Positions 56,069 through 64,000 of a stretch of DNA of 64,000 bases are shown here, piece after piece. The stretch is from assembly GCF_043555935.1 (NCBI RefSeq), contig NZ_JBIGIB010000001.1:1116001-1180000 (forward strand), read 5' to 3'. The DNA comes from Pelomonas baiyunensis (lineage in GTDB: Bacteria; Pseudomonadota; Gammaproteobacteria; Burkholderiales; Burkholderiaceae_C). Under the pieces are notes generated by a model. The model saw nothing but the letters and a program-made list of their open reading frames with translations, had not been told where the DNA came from and did not search any database. The first letter of the stretch is position 1, and the number at the start of each line of letters is the position of its first letter. Position numbers and translations under genes: made by a program.

Positions 56069-56695
56069 TCAAGTCGGGCGGTGCATTTGAAACCGCGCCG
56101 CGGGTGCCAGCTCGAAGTAATCGGCCGGGCCGCCGCCGCGCAACACCGGGCGGGCGGCGGCGGTGTCGTAAATGCCGTTCACCAACAGGTGGCGGGCGAT
56201 GTGCACCTGCACCACTTCGCCCAGCACCAGCCAGGTGGGCACCTCGGCGCCGGCGGCGGTGGTGAGTTGCACGATCTGCGTGACCCGGCACTCGAAGCTC
56301 ACGGGTGACTCGGCCACGCGGGGCGCGGCGATCTGGCGCGAGGGCAGCGGGGTCAGGCCGGCCAGCGCGAATTCGTCCACGTGCGGCGGCACGGCTGCGC
56401 AGCTGGTGTTCATGCGTTCCGCCAAGTCGCGGGTGACGAGGTTCCAACTGAACTCGCCCGTGGCCTCGGCGTTGCGCAGCGTGTCTTTGCGGCCAATGCT
56501 GGCAAAGCCCACGATGGGCGGCACGTAATTGAACGCGTTGAAGAAGCTGTAGGGCGCCAGGTTGCGGTGCCCGGCGCCGTCGTGGCTGCCGATCCAGCCG
56601 ATGGGGCGTGGCCCGACGATGGCGTTGAACGGGTCGTGCGGCAGGCCGTGGCCGTGGCGGGGTTCGTAGCTGTGCAGGTCAAAGGGCGCGGTCAT
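56069..56695 (-). CDS. Flavin reductase-like FMN-binding protein
   Basis: 208 aa with the split-barrel flavin reductase-like domain: PHDPFNAIVGPRPIGWIGSH, NLAPYSFFNAFNYVPPIVGF, DTLRNAEATGEFSWNLVTRD and VLGEVVQVHIARHLL. It likely binds FMN and reduces or uses reduced flavin; no partner monooxygenase is adjacent. It starts 19 bases after the dinB stop and precedes the amidase gene, so dinB, this gene and the amidase may be one transcript. Confidence 0.9.
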   Translation of the reverse strand: MTAPFDLHSYEPRHGHGLPHDPFNAIVGPRPIGWIGSHDGAGHRNLAPYSFFNAFNYVPPIVGFASIGRKDTLRNAEATGEFSWNLVTRDLAERMNTSCAAVPPHVDEFALAGLTPLPSRQIAAPRVAESPVSFECRVTQIVQLTTAAGAEVPTWLVLGEVVQVHIARHLLVNGIYDTAAARPVLRGGGPADYFELAPAARFQMHRPT

Positions 56696-56714
56696 GCGGC
56701 GGGCGGCGTGAGGC

Positions 56715-57923
56715 TCAGAACAGCGGCAGATTCTCCCGTGCAGGCTCTTCCCGGCGCGGTGCTGGGGGTGCTGCGGCGGCCACGTCGCTGGCATGCACCA
56801 AGTTGCCCACGCGCACGCCCATCAGGCGCAGGCGCTTGTCGAACTTCACCCGCTTCAGGCACTGGCCCACGGCGCGGCGGATGTCAGCCGCGCTGGACAC
56901 GGGGGTCTTCAGCGTCTGGTCGCGTGTGACGGTGATGAAGCCCTCGAACCGCAGCTTGATGCCCACGGTCTTGCCCGCGTAGCGCTTGCGGGCCAGGTCG
57001 TGCGAGAGCCGCTCGCACAGGTCGTCCATGATCTGGCCGAGCAGGGCGCGGTCGTGCACGGCGTGCAGGTCGCGCTCGAAGGTGGTTTCGCGGCTGACCG
57101 ACACCGGCTCGCTGTGCGTGACCACGGGCCGCGTGTCCAGCCCATGCGAGGCCTGGTGCAGCCAGTGGCCGTAGCTCTGGCCGAACTGCTCGATCAGCCA
57201 GGCCGGGTCGGCCGCGGCCACGTCGCCCACGGTGTGCAGGCCCAGCTTCACCAGCTTGTCGCCCGCCTTCGGGCCGATGCCGTTGACCTTGCGCACCGCC
57301 AGCGGCCAGATGCGGGTGGGCAGGTCGTCCATGGTCAGCACGGTGATGCCGTCGGGTTTGTCCAGCTCGCTGGCGATCTTGCTGAGCAGCTTGTTGGGCG
57401 TGATGCCGATGGAGCAGGTCAGGCCCGTGGCGCGCCAGACCGAGTTCTTGATCTCCCGCGCCACGGCCTTCACGCCGCCGAGGGGGTCGTGCCCCACGGC
57501 GTCGCGCACGCCGGGCACGTCGGTGAGGTCGATGTAGATCTCGTCAATGCCCCGGTCCTCGATGACCGGCGCCACCTCGGCCACGGCGGCCTTGAAGAGG
57601 CGCGAGTAGTGGCGGTAGCTGTCAAAGTCGGCCGGTAGCAGGATGGCGTCCGGCGCGCGCAGCGCGGCCTTCATCAAGCCCATGGCGGAGAACACGCCCA
57701 GGTCTCGCGCGGCGTAGGTGCTGGTGGTGACGACGCCCCGGCCGGTGTACTGGCGCAGCCGGGCGTAGCGCCAGCTGCCGTCTTCCAGCTGCTGCGGCGC
57801 GTCGGCCCGCCGCCCGCCGATGACGACCGCCTCGCCCTTGAGCTGCGGATAGCGCAGCAGCTCGACCGACGCGTAGAACGCGTCCATGTCGAGGTGGGCA
57901 ATCCAGCGGGGCGGCTGCAGCAT
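56715..57923 (-). CDS. dinB: DNA polymerase IV (DinB)
   Basis: 402 aa. Y-family translesion polymerase. The catalytic motifs are HLDMDAFYASVELLRYPQL and IDEIYIDLTDV; the helix-hairpin-helix VRKVNGIGPKAGDKLVKLGL and the little-finger domain follow. The C-terminus ends ENLPLF, a beta-clamp binding motif. The ATG at 57923 matches the family N-terminus. GACAAT lies 7 bases before it, pointing to a leaderless message; no LexA-like site was recognised. Confidence 0.95.
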   Translation of the reverse strand: MLQPPRWIAHLDMDAFYASVELLRYPQLKGEAVVIGGRRADAPQQLEDGSWRYARLRQYTGRGVVTTSTYAARDLGVFSAMGLMKAALRAPDAILLPADFDSYRHYSRLFKAAVAEVAPVIEDRGIDEIYIDLTDVPGVRDAVGHDPLGGVKAVAREIKNSVWRATGLTCSIGITPNKLLSKIASELDKPDGITVLTMDDLPTRIWPLAVRKVNGIGPKAGDKLVKLGLHTVGDVAAADPAWLIEQFGQSYGHWLHQASHGLDTRPVVTHSEPVSVSRETTFERDLHAVHDRALLGQIMDDLCERLSHDLARKRYAGKTVGIKLRFEGFITVTRDQTLKTPVSSAADIRRAVGQCLKRVKFDKRLRLMGVRVGNLVHASDVAAAAPPAPRREEPARENLPLF

Positions 57924-57930
57924 GGGCTGG

Positions 57931-57936
57931 ATTGTC
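57931..57936 (-). promoter_or_regulatory. -10-like element of dinB
   Basis: GACAAT on the minus strand, 7 bases before the dinB ATG. No convincing -35. Confidence 0.4.
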
Positions 57937-58027
57937 TGGCGAGGTACTGACAGCGCCCGGCAGCAGGGCGGCTGGGCACAATGCGCGGCGCTGCTTGCCC
58001 CGCCGCGTTTGCCTGGAGCCCCACCCG

Positions 58028-59425
58028 ATGCGTTTGGTGTTGTCGCTTGCCCTTCCCGCTGCCCTGGCACTGCTGCTGTCCGCCTGCGGCACGCCGCCGC
58101 TGAACCCGCCGCGCAACCAGCCGGCCATGGCTGACACGCCGGTGCGCCTGCCGCAAACGCTGACCAGCGACACCGTGGTGGCGCTCAGCTTCTCGGGCGG
58201 CGGCCTGCGCGCGGCGGCGTTTGCCTACGGCGTGCTGGAGGGGCTGCGCGACCAGCCCTCCAGCGCCGGCCGTTCGCTGCTGGATGAAGTGGGCTTTGTG
58301 ACCAGCGTGTCCGGCGGCTCGCTGACAGCGGCGTACCTCGGGCTGAAGGGGCCGGAGGGTTTGACGGATTTCCGCGAGCGCGTGCTGCTGCGCGACGGCG
58401 AGGCGGGCTTGCGCTTCAGCCTGCTCAACCCGGTGAACCTGGCGCGGGTGCTGGCCGGTGGGCTGAACGACCGCAGCAACCTCAACGACTGGCTGGAGCG
58501 CGATGTGTTCCAGGGCGCAACCATGGGCGAGCTGCTGCGCCGGCAGCGCCCGGTGGTGTGGATCAACGCCACCAACACGCAGCACCGGCTGGCGTTCCCG
58601 TTCCACGAGCGGGCGTTCGAGGGGCTGTGCAGCGACTTGAGCAGTTATCCCGTGTCAGAAGCGGTGGCGGCGTCGATGGCGGTGCCGCTGTTCTTCGCAC
58701 CTGTGGTGCTGCAGAAGTTTCCGGACGCCTGCCGGCAGCCCCTGCCGCCGGGCCTGACCAGCGAGCACCAGGGCGAGCGCGACGACCTGCACCGTTTGCG
58801 CCTGGCCCTGAAGCGCGCGATGAAAGACTTCCGCGACCCGAAGGCGGGCCGCTACCTGAAGCTGGTGGACGGCGGCGTGACTGACAACCTCGGCCTGGTC
58901 AGCATCCTGCAAAGCCGGGTGCTGCTGGACACGCCCTACGGCCCCATCAACGAGTACGACGCGGCCACGATGCGGCGGCTGCTGTTCGTGGTGGTGGATG
59001 CGGGGCAGGGGCCCAGCGGCGACTGGGGGCGCGAGGTCAGCGGCCCGTCGGGCGTGGACATTGCCACGGCGGCGGTGGACACGGCGATTGAGAGCACGAT
59101 GCGCATGAGCTACGCGTATTTCGTGCCCATGATGCGCAACTGGGAGCGCGATCTGGTGGCGTGGCGCTGCTCGCTGCCCGAGGAGCGCAAGGCCGCGCTG
59201 CGGCTGTGGAACCCGGAGTGGCGCTGCGAGGACCTGCGCTTCGCGGTGACGCAGCTGAGTTTTGCCGATTTGCCGGCCGGTGATGAGGCGTCGTTGAACG
59301 CAATTCCGACGCGGCTGAAGCTGCCGGCGGCGCAGATCGATCAGCTGATCGACGCCGGCCGGCGCGCCGTGAAGCAGGATCGCGGCGTGCAGCGGTTCTC
59401 CGAGGCGCAGCAGCGCGGCGAGTGA
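58028..59425 (+). CDS. Patatin-like phospholipase lipoprotein
   Basis: 465 aa. Lipoprotein signal with LALLLSACG. The patatin domain has the oxyanion loop SFSGGGLRAAAFAYGVLE, the nucleophile Ser in FVTSVSGGSLTAAYLG (GxSxG reads SVSGG) and the dyad Asp in VDGGVTDNLGL. It probably hydrolyses lipid acyl esters at the outer membrane or periplasm. It is divergent from dinB; a CACAAT hexamer at 57977-57982 may be its -10, with a leader of about 40 bases. Convergent with the aldo/keto reductase. Confidence 0.9.
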   Translation: MRLVLSLALPAALALLLSACGTPPLNPPRNQPAMADTPVRLPQTLTSDTVVALSFSGGGLRAAAFAYGVLEGLRDQPSSAGRSLLDEVGFVTSVSGGSLTAAYLGLKGPEGLTDFRERVLLRDGEAGLRFSLLNPVNLARVLAGGLNDRSNLNDWLERDVFQGATMGELLRRQRPVVWINATNTQHRLAFPFHERAFEGLCSDLSSYPVSEAVAASMAVPLFFAPVVLQKFPDACRQPLPPGLTSEHQGERDDLHRLRLALKRAMKDFRDPKAGRYLKLVDGGVTDNLGLVSILQSRVLLDTPYGPINEYDAATMRRLLFVVVDAGQGPSGDWGREVSGPSGVDIATAAVDTAIESTMRMSYAYFVPMMRNWERDLVAWRCSLPEERKAALRLWNPEWRCEDLRFAVTQLSFADLPAGDEASLNAIPTRLKLPAAQIDQLIDAGRRAVKQDRGVQRFSEAQQRGE

Positions 59426-59443
59426 GGCCGCGCGGCGCGCCGG

Positions 59444-60424
59444 TCACCAGAGGTGGTGCACCTGCGGCGCGATGCGGCGCTGGTACAGCGCAGCCAGGGC
59501 CTGCATCAGCGGGGCGGGCAGGGCGGCGAGGTCGGCCGCGCTGACGTTTTCGTCCACCTGCGCCGGCGTGCGGCCGCCGGGAATGGCGGTGGTGACGGCA
59601 TCAAACATCAAGATCCAGCGCAGCGCCAGGCGGGCCATGCTCACGCCCTCGGGCAGCAGTTGGCGCAGTTCTTCCACGGCGGCCAGGCCTTGTTCGTAAT
59701 CGACGCCGGAGAAGGTCTCGCCCTTGTCGAAGGCCTCGCCCTGGCGGTTGAAGCCGCGGTGGTCGTCCGCGCTGAATTGGCTCTGCGCCGTGAACTTGCC
59801 GCTGAGCATGCCGCTGGACAGGGGCAGGCGCGCCAGCACGCCCACCTGGGCTGCCTGCGCCGCCGGCAGGAAGGCTTCGGCCGGCCGCTGGCGGAACAGG
59901 TTGTAGATGATCTGCACGGACTGCACGCCCGGGTACTTCAAGGCGGCCAGGGCTTCGTCGATGCGCTCGACGCTGACGCCGTAGTGCTGCAGCTTGCCTT
60001 CACGCACCAGGTCGTCCAGCGCGCCGAACACCTCGGGCATGCCGTACACCGCGCTGGGCGGGCAGTGCAGTTGCAGCAGCTCGATCGCGTCCGTCTCCAG
60101 GTTCTGCAGGCTTCGCTCGATGAAAGGGCGCAGGTCGCGGTAGCCGTCGGCCACGTGCGGGTTCAAGCGGCGGCCGGCCTTGGTGGCGACGTGAAAGCGG
60201 TCGCTCGGCCGCTCTTTGCGCAGGCGGGCCAGCAGGCGCTCGCTGTGGCCGTCACCGTAGACGTCAGCCGTGTCGAAGAAGTTCACGCCGCGGTCCAGCG
60301 CACGGTGCAACGCTGCCATGGCCGCGGTGTCATCGGTCTGGCCCCAGGTGCCGCCGATGGCCCAGGCGCCGAAGCCGATGGCCGAGATGTTCCAGCCGGT
60401 GCGGCCGAGGGGACGGTAGATCAT
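59444..60424 (-). CDS. Aldo/keto reductase
   Basis: 326 aa. NADPH-dependent reductase with a TIM barrel. The catalytic tetrad is visible: Asp in NFFDTADVYGDGHSE, Tyr in DVYGDG, Lys in HVATKAGRR, and His in ELLQLHCPPSAVYG. The C-terminal cofactor region ALRWILMFDAVTTAIPGGRT is typical. Substrate unknown. The ATG at 60424 matches the family start MIYRPLGRTGW. Confidence 0.93.
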   Translation of the reverse strand: MIYRPLGRTGWNISAIGFGAWAIGGTWGQTDDTAAMAALHRALDRGVNFFDTADVYGDGHSERLLARLRKERPSDRFHVATKAGRRLNPHVADGYRDLRPFIERSLQNLETDAIELLQLHCPPSAVYGMPEVFGALDDLVREGKLQHYGVSVERIDEALAALKYPGVQSVQIIYNLFRQRPAEAFLPAAQAAQVGVLARLPLSSGMLSGKFTAQSQFSADDHRGFNRQGEAFDKGETFSGVDYEQGLAAVEELRQLLPEGVSMARLALRWILMFDAVTTAIPGGRTPAQVDENVSAADLAALPAPLMQALAALYQRRIAPQVHHLW

Positions 60425-60494
60425 CGTTTGGTCGAGAAGATGCAAGATTGCGCGCAAATGGTAGCGCAATCATTGGCTCGTTCGGGTGATCAAC

Positions 60495-61388
60495 TCATTT
60501 CGCGACGACGCAGCGGCTGGGGTCGGTGTCTTCCAGGAGCTGTGGCGGTGCGTAACCCCGTGCTTGCAGCGTGGCGCTGGCCTCGAAATAGGGCAGCGCG
60601 CAAGATGGGCGCAGGCCGATGTAATGCAGCGACTCTTGGTAAAGCGGCGTTTGCCGTTTGAGGTACTCGGCCATGCGCTCCCAGTAAGGCGGCGCAATCG
60701 TGCCGTCCTTACCTGGCCACAAGGCACCCACGTCATCGCTGTAGTCTGGGATGTTGGACTTGTTGTACTGGCGTACGCCGTCGCGTTTCGCCGGGTCGGC
60801 GAGCCAGAAGAACAGGCCGACCCGGAACTGTGCTTTCTCCGGCGCACCCATGCCGGCCAAGCCGCCGCGGCCGGAAAAGCTGGGGCCAAAGCTCGCGCCA
60901 GCGTCGACGAGTTCGTTGTAAGCCAGCCCGTCCCCAATCACGAGCAGGGCATCGCAGCCGCAAGTCTCGTAATACGGCATCAGCAGCTTGTTCCAAACAC
61001 CACTGACCCGGCTGCCGCGCGACATCTCGCTGACCACGGCTTCCGAATAGGCGCGCGCCGCTGCGGGCTCCATCGCGATTCGACGGACCTCGTACCGGCC
61101 TTCCAGGTCCAATTCGGCCTTGATTCCTTCGAAGATCGCGTCAGACAGCAGCGGCGCATCGGTGGGGACGTAGATCTGGTTGTCCTTGGACACCTTCATC
61201 AACAGGCCGCGCGAAAACACTTCGACACGGGCGCCTGCGGCGACTGCCACGCCCAGGACTTTGGTGCGTTTGGTCAAGTCCGAGTCGTACGCCGGTGCGA
61301 TGCGGTTTTGGGCATGCACCGCCATGGCAATGAGCGACAGCGCCACGGCGGCACCGTGCCGCATGGCCCACTGGCCGAAGAAGCTCAC
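60495..61388 (-). CDS. Secreted protein of unknown function, coupled to phoH
   Basis: 297 aa, not recognised. The N-terminus forms a signal peptide ending AVHAQ. The mature part is soluble, with YETCGCDALLVIGDGLAYNE, GRGGLAGMG and five Cys, two of them close together (CGC). The GTG start at 61388 overlaps the phoH stop (GTGA) and has GGAGG four bases upstream, so it is favoured over the ATG at 61364. Translation coupling with phoH suggests a shared role or just shared control. Confidence 0.72.
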   Translation of the reverse strand: MSFFGQWAMRHGAAVALSLIAMAVHAQNRIAPAYDSDLTKRTKVLGVAVAAGARVEVFSRGLLMKVSKDNQIYVPTDAPLLSDAIFEGIKAELDLEGRYEVRRIAMEPAAARAYSEAVVSEMSRGSRVSGVWNKLLMPYYETCGCDALLVIGDGLAYNELVDAGASFGPSFSGRGGLAGMGAPEKAQFRVGLFFWLADPAKRDGVRQYNKSNIPDYSDDVGALWPGKDGTIAPPYWERMAEYLKRQTPLYQESLHYIGLRPSCALPYFEASATLQARGYAPPQLLEDTDPSRCVVAK

Positions 61389-63058
61389 AGCACCTCCGAG
61401 GCAAAGTCCGCCAGGCGCGAGCGTTCGCCGCGCGCCAGCGTGACGTGGCCGCTGTGGGCCCAGCCCTTGAAGCGGTCCACCGCGAAAGTGAGGCCGGAGC
61501 TGCCCTCGGTGAGGTAGGGCGTGTCGATCTGCGCGAGGTTGCCCAGGCAGACGATCTTGGTGCCGGGGCCGGCACGGGTGATCAGCGTCTTCATCTGCTT
61601 GGGCGTGAGGTTCTGGGCCTCGTCGATGATGACGAACTTGTTCAGGAAGGTGCGCCCGCGCATGAAGTTCAAGCTCTTGATCTTGATCTTGCTGCGCACG
61701 AGATCGTTGGTGGCGGCGCGGCCCCACTCGCCGGCCGAGTTGTCGCCCTTGGCCAGCACTTCCAGGTTGTCGTCCAGGGCGCCCATCCAGGGGCCCATCT
61801 TTTCTTCCTCGGTGCCGGGCAGGAAGCCGATGTCTTCACCCACCGGCACGGTCACGCGGGTGACGATGATTTCGCTGTAGCGGCGGTCGTCCAGCACCTG
61901 CGACAGGCCGGCGGCCAGCGTCATCAGCGTCTTGCCAGTGCCGGCGGTGCCGGTGAGGGTGACGAAGTCGCACTCCGGGTCCATCAGCAGGTTGAGGGCG
62001 AAGTTCTGCTCGCGGTTGCGGGCGGTCACGCCCCAGACGGAGTTCTTCTGGTTGCCGTAGTCCTTCAGCGTCTTGAGCACCGCGGTTTTGCCGGTGATCT
62101 CGGTGACCTTGGCGTACAGCGGCGTGGCGCCGGGGGCTTCCAGGTACACCAGTTCGTTCACCAGCAGCGTGGGCACCAGCGGCCCGCTGATCCGGTAGAA
62201 CGTGGTGTTGCCCTGCTGCCAGCTCTCCATGGTTTTGCCGTGCCGCTCCCAGAAGTCAGAGGGCAGGGCCTGGACGCCGGTGTAGAGCAGGTCGGAGTCT
62301 TCCAGCGTCTTGTCGTTGCGGTAGTCCTCCGCGGGCAGGCCCAAGGCACGCGCCTTGATGCGCATGTTGATGTCCTTGGAAACCAGCACCACCTCGCGGC
62401 CCGGGTGCAGGCCCTTGAGCGCTTGCACCACGCCCAGGATCTGGTTGTCCGCCTTGCCCTGCGGCAGGCCCTGGGGCAGCGGGGTGTCGATCAGCTGGGT
62501 CTGGAAGAACAGCTTGCCTTCGGCTTCGCGGTGGCCCGTGCCGGCCAGCGGCAGGCCCTTGCTCATTTCCTCGACGCTGCTGCTTTGCAGGCTGGCGGCG
62601 AGTTGGTCGAGCTCGCGGCTGACCTGGCGCACGTTGCGCGCCACTTCGGTCATGCCCTTCTTGTGCCCGTCCAGCTCTTCGAGCGTGATCATGGGCAGGA
62701 AGACGTCATGTTCCTCGAAGCGGAACAGCGACATCGGGTCGTGCATCAGCACGTTGGTGTCCAGCACGAAGAGCTTGGCCGGGCCGGTGGCTTTGCGGCT
62801 GCGCTTGGGCTTGTCGGCCACGGCGCGTGCGGGCGCCTTGGTGGCGGCCTTGACCGGCAGGCTCGACGCGGGGGCGGTGGGGGTGGGGGTGGGGAGCCTC
62901 AGCACCTCGGCCGACGCGGCCACGGCCACCGGGGCGGAAGTTGAAGCGGGTGCCGTCACGGTGGGCTTGGCGCGGGGCTTGCTGGGAGTCAGTTTGGCCG
63001 CGTAGGCAGAGTCATCCAGGCGGCTGGCGCGTTGTGCAGGGGGCTTGGGCAGTGGCAT
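61385..63058 (-). CDS. phoH: PhoH family protein with N-terminal PIN domain
   Basis: 557 aa. After a disordered Ala/Pro/Thr-rich start (1-95) comes a PIN ribonuclease domain (KLFVLDTNVLMHDPMSLFRF, TLEELDGHKKG, VSKDINMRIKARALG), then the PhoH ATPase with LTGTAGTGKTLMTLAAGLSQ (Walker A) and VIIDEAQNLTPKQMKTLITR (Walker B). PIN-PhoH proteins are RNA helicase/ribonucleases. The ATG at 63058 is preferred; the upstream extension runs into the bcp terminator. The next gene is coupled to it by a 4-base overlap. Confidence 0.93.
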   Translation of the reverse strand: MPLPKPPAQRASRLDDSAYAAKLTPSKPRAKPTVTAPASTSAPVAVAASAEVLRLPTPTPTAPASSLPVKAATKAPARAVADKPKRSRKATGPAKLFVLDTNVLMHDPMSLFRFEEHDVFLPMITLEELDGHKKGMTEVARNVRQVSRELDQLAASLQSSSVEEMSKGLPLAGTGHREAEGKLFFQTQLIDTPLPQGLPQGKADNQILGVVQALKGLHPGREVVLVSKDINMRIKARALGLPAEDYRNDKTLEDSDLLYTGVQALPSDFWERHGKTMESWQQGNTTFYRISGPLVPTLLVNELVYLEAPGATPLYAKVTEITGKTAVLKTLKDYGNQKNSVWGVTARNREQNFALNLLMDPECDFVTLTGTAGTGKTLMTLAAGLSQVLDDRRYSEIIVTRVTVPVGEDIGFLPGTEEEKMGPWMGALDDNLEVLAKGDNSAGEWGRAATNDLVRSKIKIKSLNFMRGRTFLNKFVIIDEAQNLTPKQMKTLITRAGPGTKIVCLGNLAQIDTPYLTEGSSGLTFAVDRFKGWAHSGHVTLARGERSRLADFASEVL

Positions 63059-63110
63059 GTACGGCAGGGCTGCAGGAAGTGAACCCCACGCGCCGACGCC
63101 GCCAGAAAGC

Positions 63111-63140
63111 AAAAAGCCGCACAGGGTGAGTGCGGCTTTT
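63111..63140 (-). terminator. Rho-independent terminator after bcp
   Basis: AAAAGCCGCAC / GTGCGGCTTTT form an 11-bp stem. On the minus strand it ends in five T residues, about 85 bases after the bcp stop. The symmetrical A/T ends would also let it work on the plus strand. Confidence 0.85.
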
Positions 63141-63224
63141 GAATCTGGAGCGAGGTGGCGACCCGGGGCATGCTTTGATTATGCACACCCGGGAGCCCCC
63201 CGAGATGTCAGCGAAAACGGGGGC

Positions 63225-63704
63225 TCAGGCCGCTTCTTTCTTCAGGCCTTTCACGGCCTTCAGCACTTCGTCCACATGGCCCGCGACCTTGATGCCGCGC
63301 CACTCGCCCACCAGGATGCCGGTGGGGCTGATCAGGAACGTGGAGCGCTCGATGCCCTTCACCTTCTTGCCGTACATGATCTTGTTCTTGACCACGCCGA
63401 ACATGTGGCAGAGCTTCTCTTCGGTGTCGGCGATCAGCTCGAACGGCAGTTCCAGCGCTTGCTTGAACTTCTCGTGCGACGCCATGTTGTCGCGCGACAC
63501 GCCCAGCACAACTGCGCCAGCCTTCACGAAGTCCTTGTGGCGATCGCGGAATTGCATGGCCTCGGTGGTACAACCCGGTGTGTTGTCTTTCGGATAGAAG
63601 TACAGCACGACCGACTTGCCCAGGTAGGTGTTGGCGGTGAACTTCACACCGCCGGTGGCTTGAGCCTCAATTTCCGGCAGGGGTTTGTTGAGCGCAGGCG
63701 TCAT
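63225..63704 (-). CDS. bcp: Bcp/PrxQ-type thiol peroxidase
   Basis: 159 aa. The thioredoxin-fold peroxiredoxin has FYPKDNTPGCTTEAMQFRD with the peroxidatic Cys45. The usual resolving Cys five residues later is Met50, and the alternative PrxQ resolving position (SHEKFKQAL) has no Cys. Only Cys99 (EEKLCHMFG) remains, which in E. coli Bcp is not catalytic. It therefore probably works as a 1-Cys enzyme with an outside thiol. The ATG at 63704 gives the family start. Own promoter with a perfect -10 and own terminator. Confidence 0.93.
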   Translation of the reverse strand: MTPALNKPLPEIEAQATGGVKFTANTYLGKSVVLYFYPKDNTPGCTTEAMQFRDRHKDFVKAGAVVLGVSRDNMASHEKFKQALELPFELIADTEEKLCHMFGVVKNKIMYGKKVKGIERSTFLISPTGILVGEWRGIKVAGHVDEVLKAVKGLKKEAA

Positions 63705-63744
63705 GGGGGAGTGCGGCAAGTTGGGCTCACGGGGTCCCCGGTTC

Positions 63745-63805
63745 GTGAAACCGCTGCTGTGCAGCATTTCACGCGGGCGCCCGCAGGCAATAGCTCACGA
63801 TTATA
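63745..63805 (-). promoter_or_regulatory. Promoter and leader hairpin of bcp
   Basis: A perfect TATAAT on the minus strand (63805-63800) lies about 95 bases before the ATG. The -35 is weak. Between them the predicted leader contains a hairpin (63772-63745) with GTGAAA / TTTCAC and inner GCTG / CAGC pairs. Confidence 0.55.
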
Positions 63806-63842
63806 AAGCCTCCGCCGCCACGCCCGTTGGCGGGGCTGGCGT

Positions 63843-64000
63843 TCAGCTTTCGATCAGCAGCGCCGCCAGCACGTTTCGGCCCTCGCTGGCCAACACGTTG
63901 TAGGTGCGGCAAGCGGCTGCAATGTCCATGACCTCGAAGCCAATGCGGGCCTCCACCAGCCCGCGCCAAAGCGCCGGACTCGGAAAACGCAAGCGCGCGC
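63843..64000 (-). CDS. C-terminal end of a Mth938-like domain protein, cut by the window edge
   Basis: The last 51 codons of a minus-strand gene that begins outside the window. The visible end contains LVEARIGFEVMDIAAACRTY followed by NVLASEGRNVLAALL, the C-terminal signature of Mth938-like (DUF498) proteins, small soluble proteins of unknown function. It lies upstream of bcp on the same strand, but bcp has its own promoter. Confidence 0.7.
   Translation of the reverse strand, partial: ARLRFPSPALWRGLVEARIGFEVMDIAAACRTYNVLASEGRNVLAALLIES

Overview
The window is GC-rich, with dense coding on both strands and frequent GTG or TTG starts. Gene content and synteny point to a betaproteobacterium of the order Burkholderiales, most likely near the Rubrivivax / Leptothrix / Ideonella group. 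That placement is inferred from protein character, not from a database match. Almost everything is chromosomal housekeeping or signalling. I saw no phage, plasmid, insertion sequence, CRISPR array or tRNA gene.

Layout. 1-10 kb (minus strand): an adenylate-cyclase/FHA protein, rpoD, dnaG, and a membrane GGDEF-EAL protein abutting dnaG, then an H-NS-like protein and a YggX-type protein. 10-15 kb: divergent argA and hrpA. 15.5-22 kb (plus strand): a pseudokinase-HDOD protein, a Ser/Thr kinase-HDOD-GAF protein, and three small envelope proteins including an OmpA-type lipoprotein. 21.8-23.5 kb (minus): the SRP RNA gene, a SirB2-like membrane protein and a divergent PurM-like protein. 23.5-23.8 kb: a 280-bp nested inverted-repeat element. 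23.8-31 kb: dnaX-ybaB-recR, then mltD-gloB facing yafS-rnhA, both in the order known from enterobacteria. 31-40 kb: a secreted amidohydrolase, a peptide-binding protein, dcd, an S46 peptidase, YceI and an L,D-transpeptidase-like lipoprotein. 40-50 kb (minus): two chemoreceptors (one membrane, one soluble with about six PAS domains), a triple-CheW protein, an FMN-dependent lactate dehydrogenase and a LysR regulator. 50-51.3 kb: a DUF6249 / ECF sigma / small membrane protein operon. 51.4-64 kb: an XPD-like helicase, amidase, flavin reductase, dinB, patatin lipoprotein, aldo/keto reductase, PhoH-PIN protein, a Bcp peroxiredoxin and the end of a Mth938-like gene.

How parts work together. dnaG and rpoD form the conserved macromolecular-synthesis pair, here preceded by a c-di-GMP gene and with a clear sigma-70 promoter between them. 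The kinase/HDOD pair looks like a two-protein signalling module. The soluble PAS receptor and the triple-CheW protein are 4 bases apart and probably act in one array.

Most notable for follow-up: the nested inverted repeat before dnaX; a recurring -10-like hexamer 7-9 bases before the ATG of six genes, suggesting leaderless transcripts; the pseudokinase/kinase HDOD pair; and a Lys replacing a catalytic Glu in the EAL domain.
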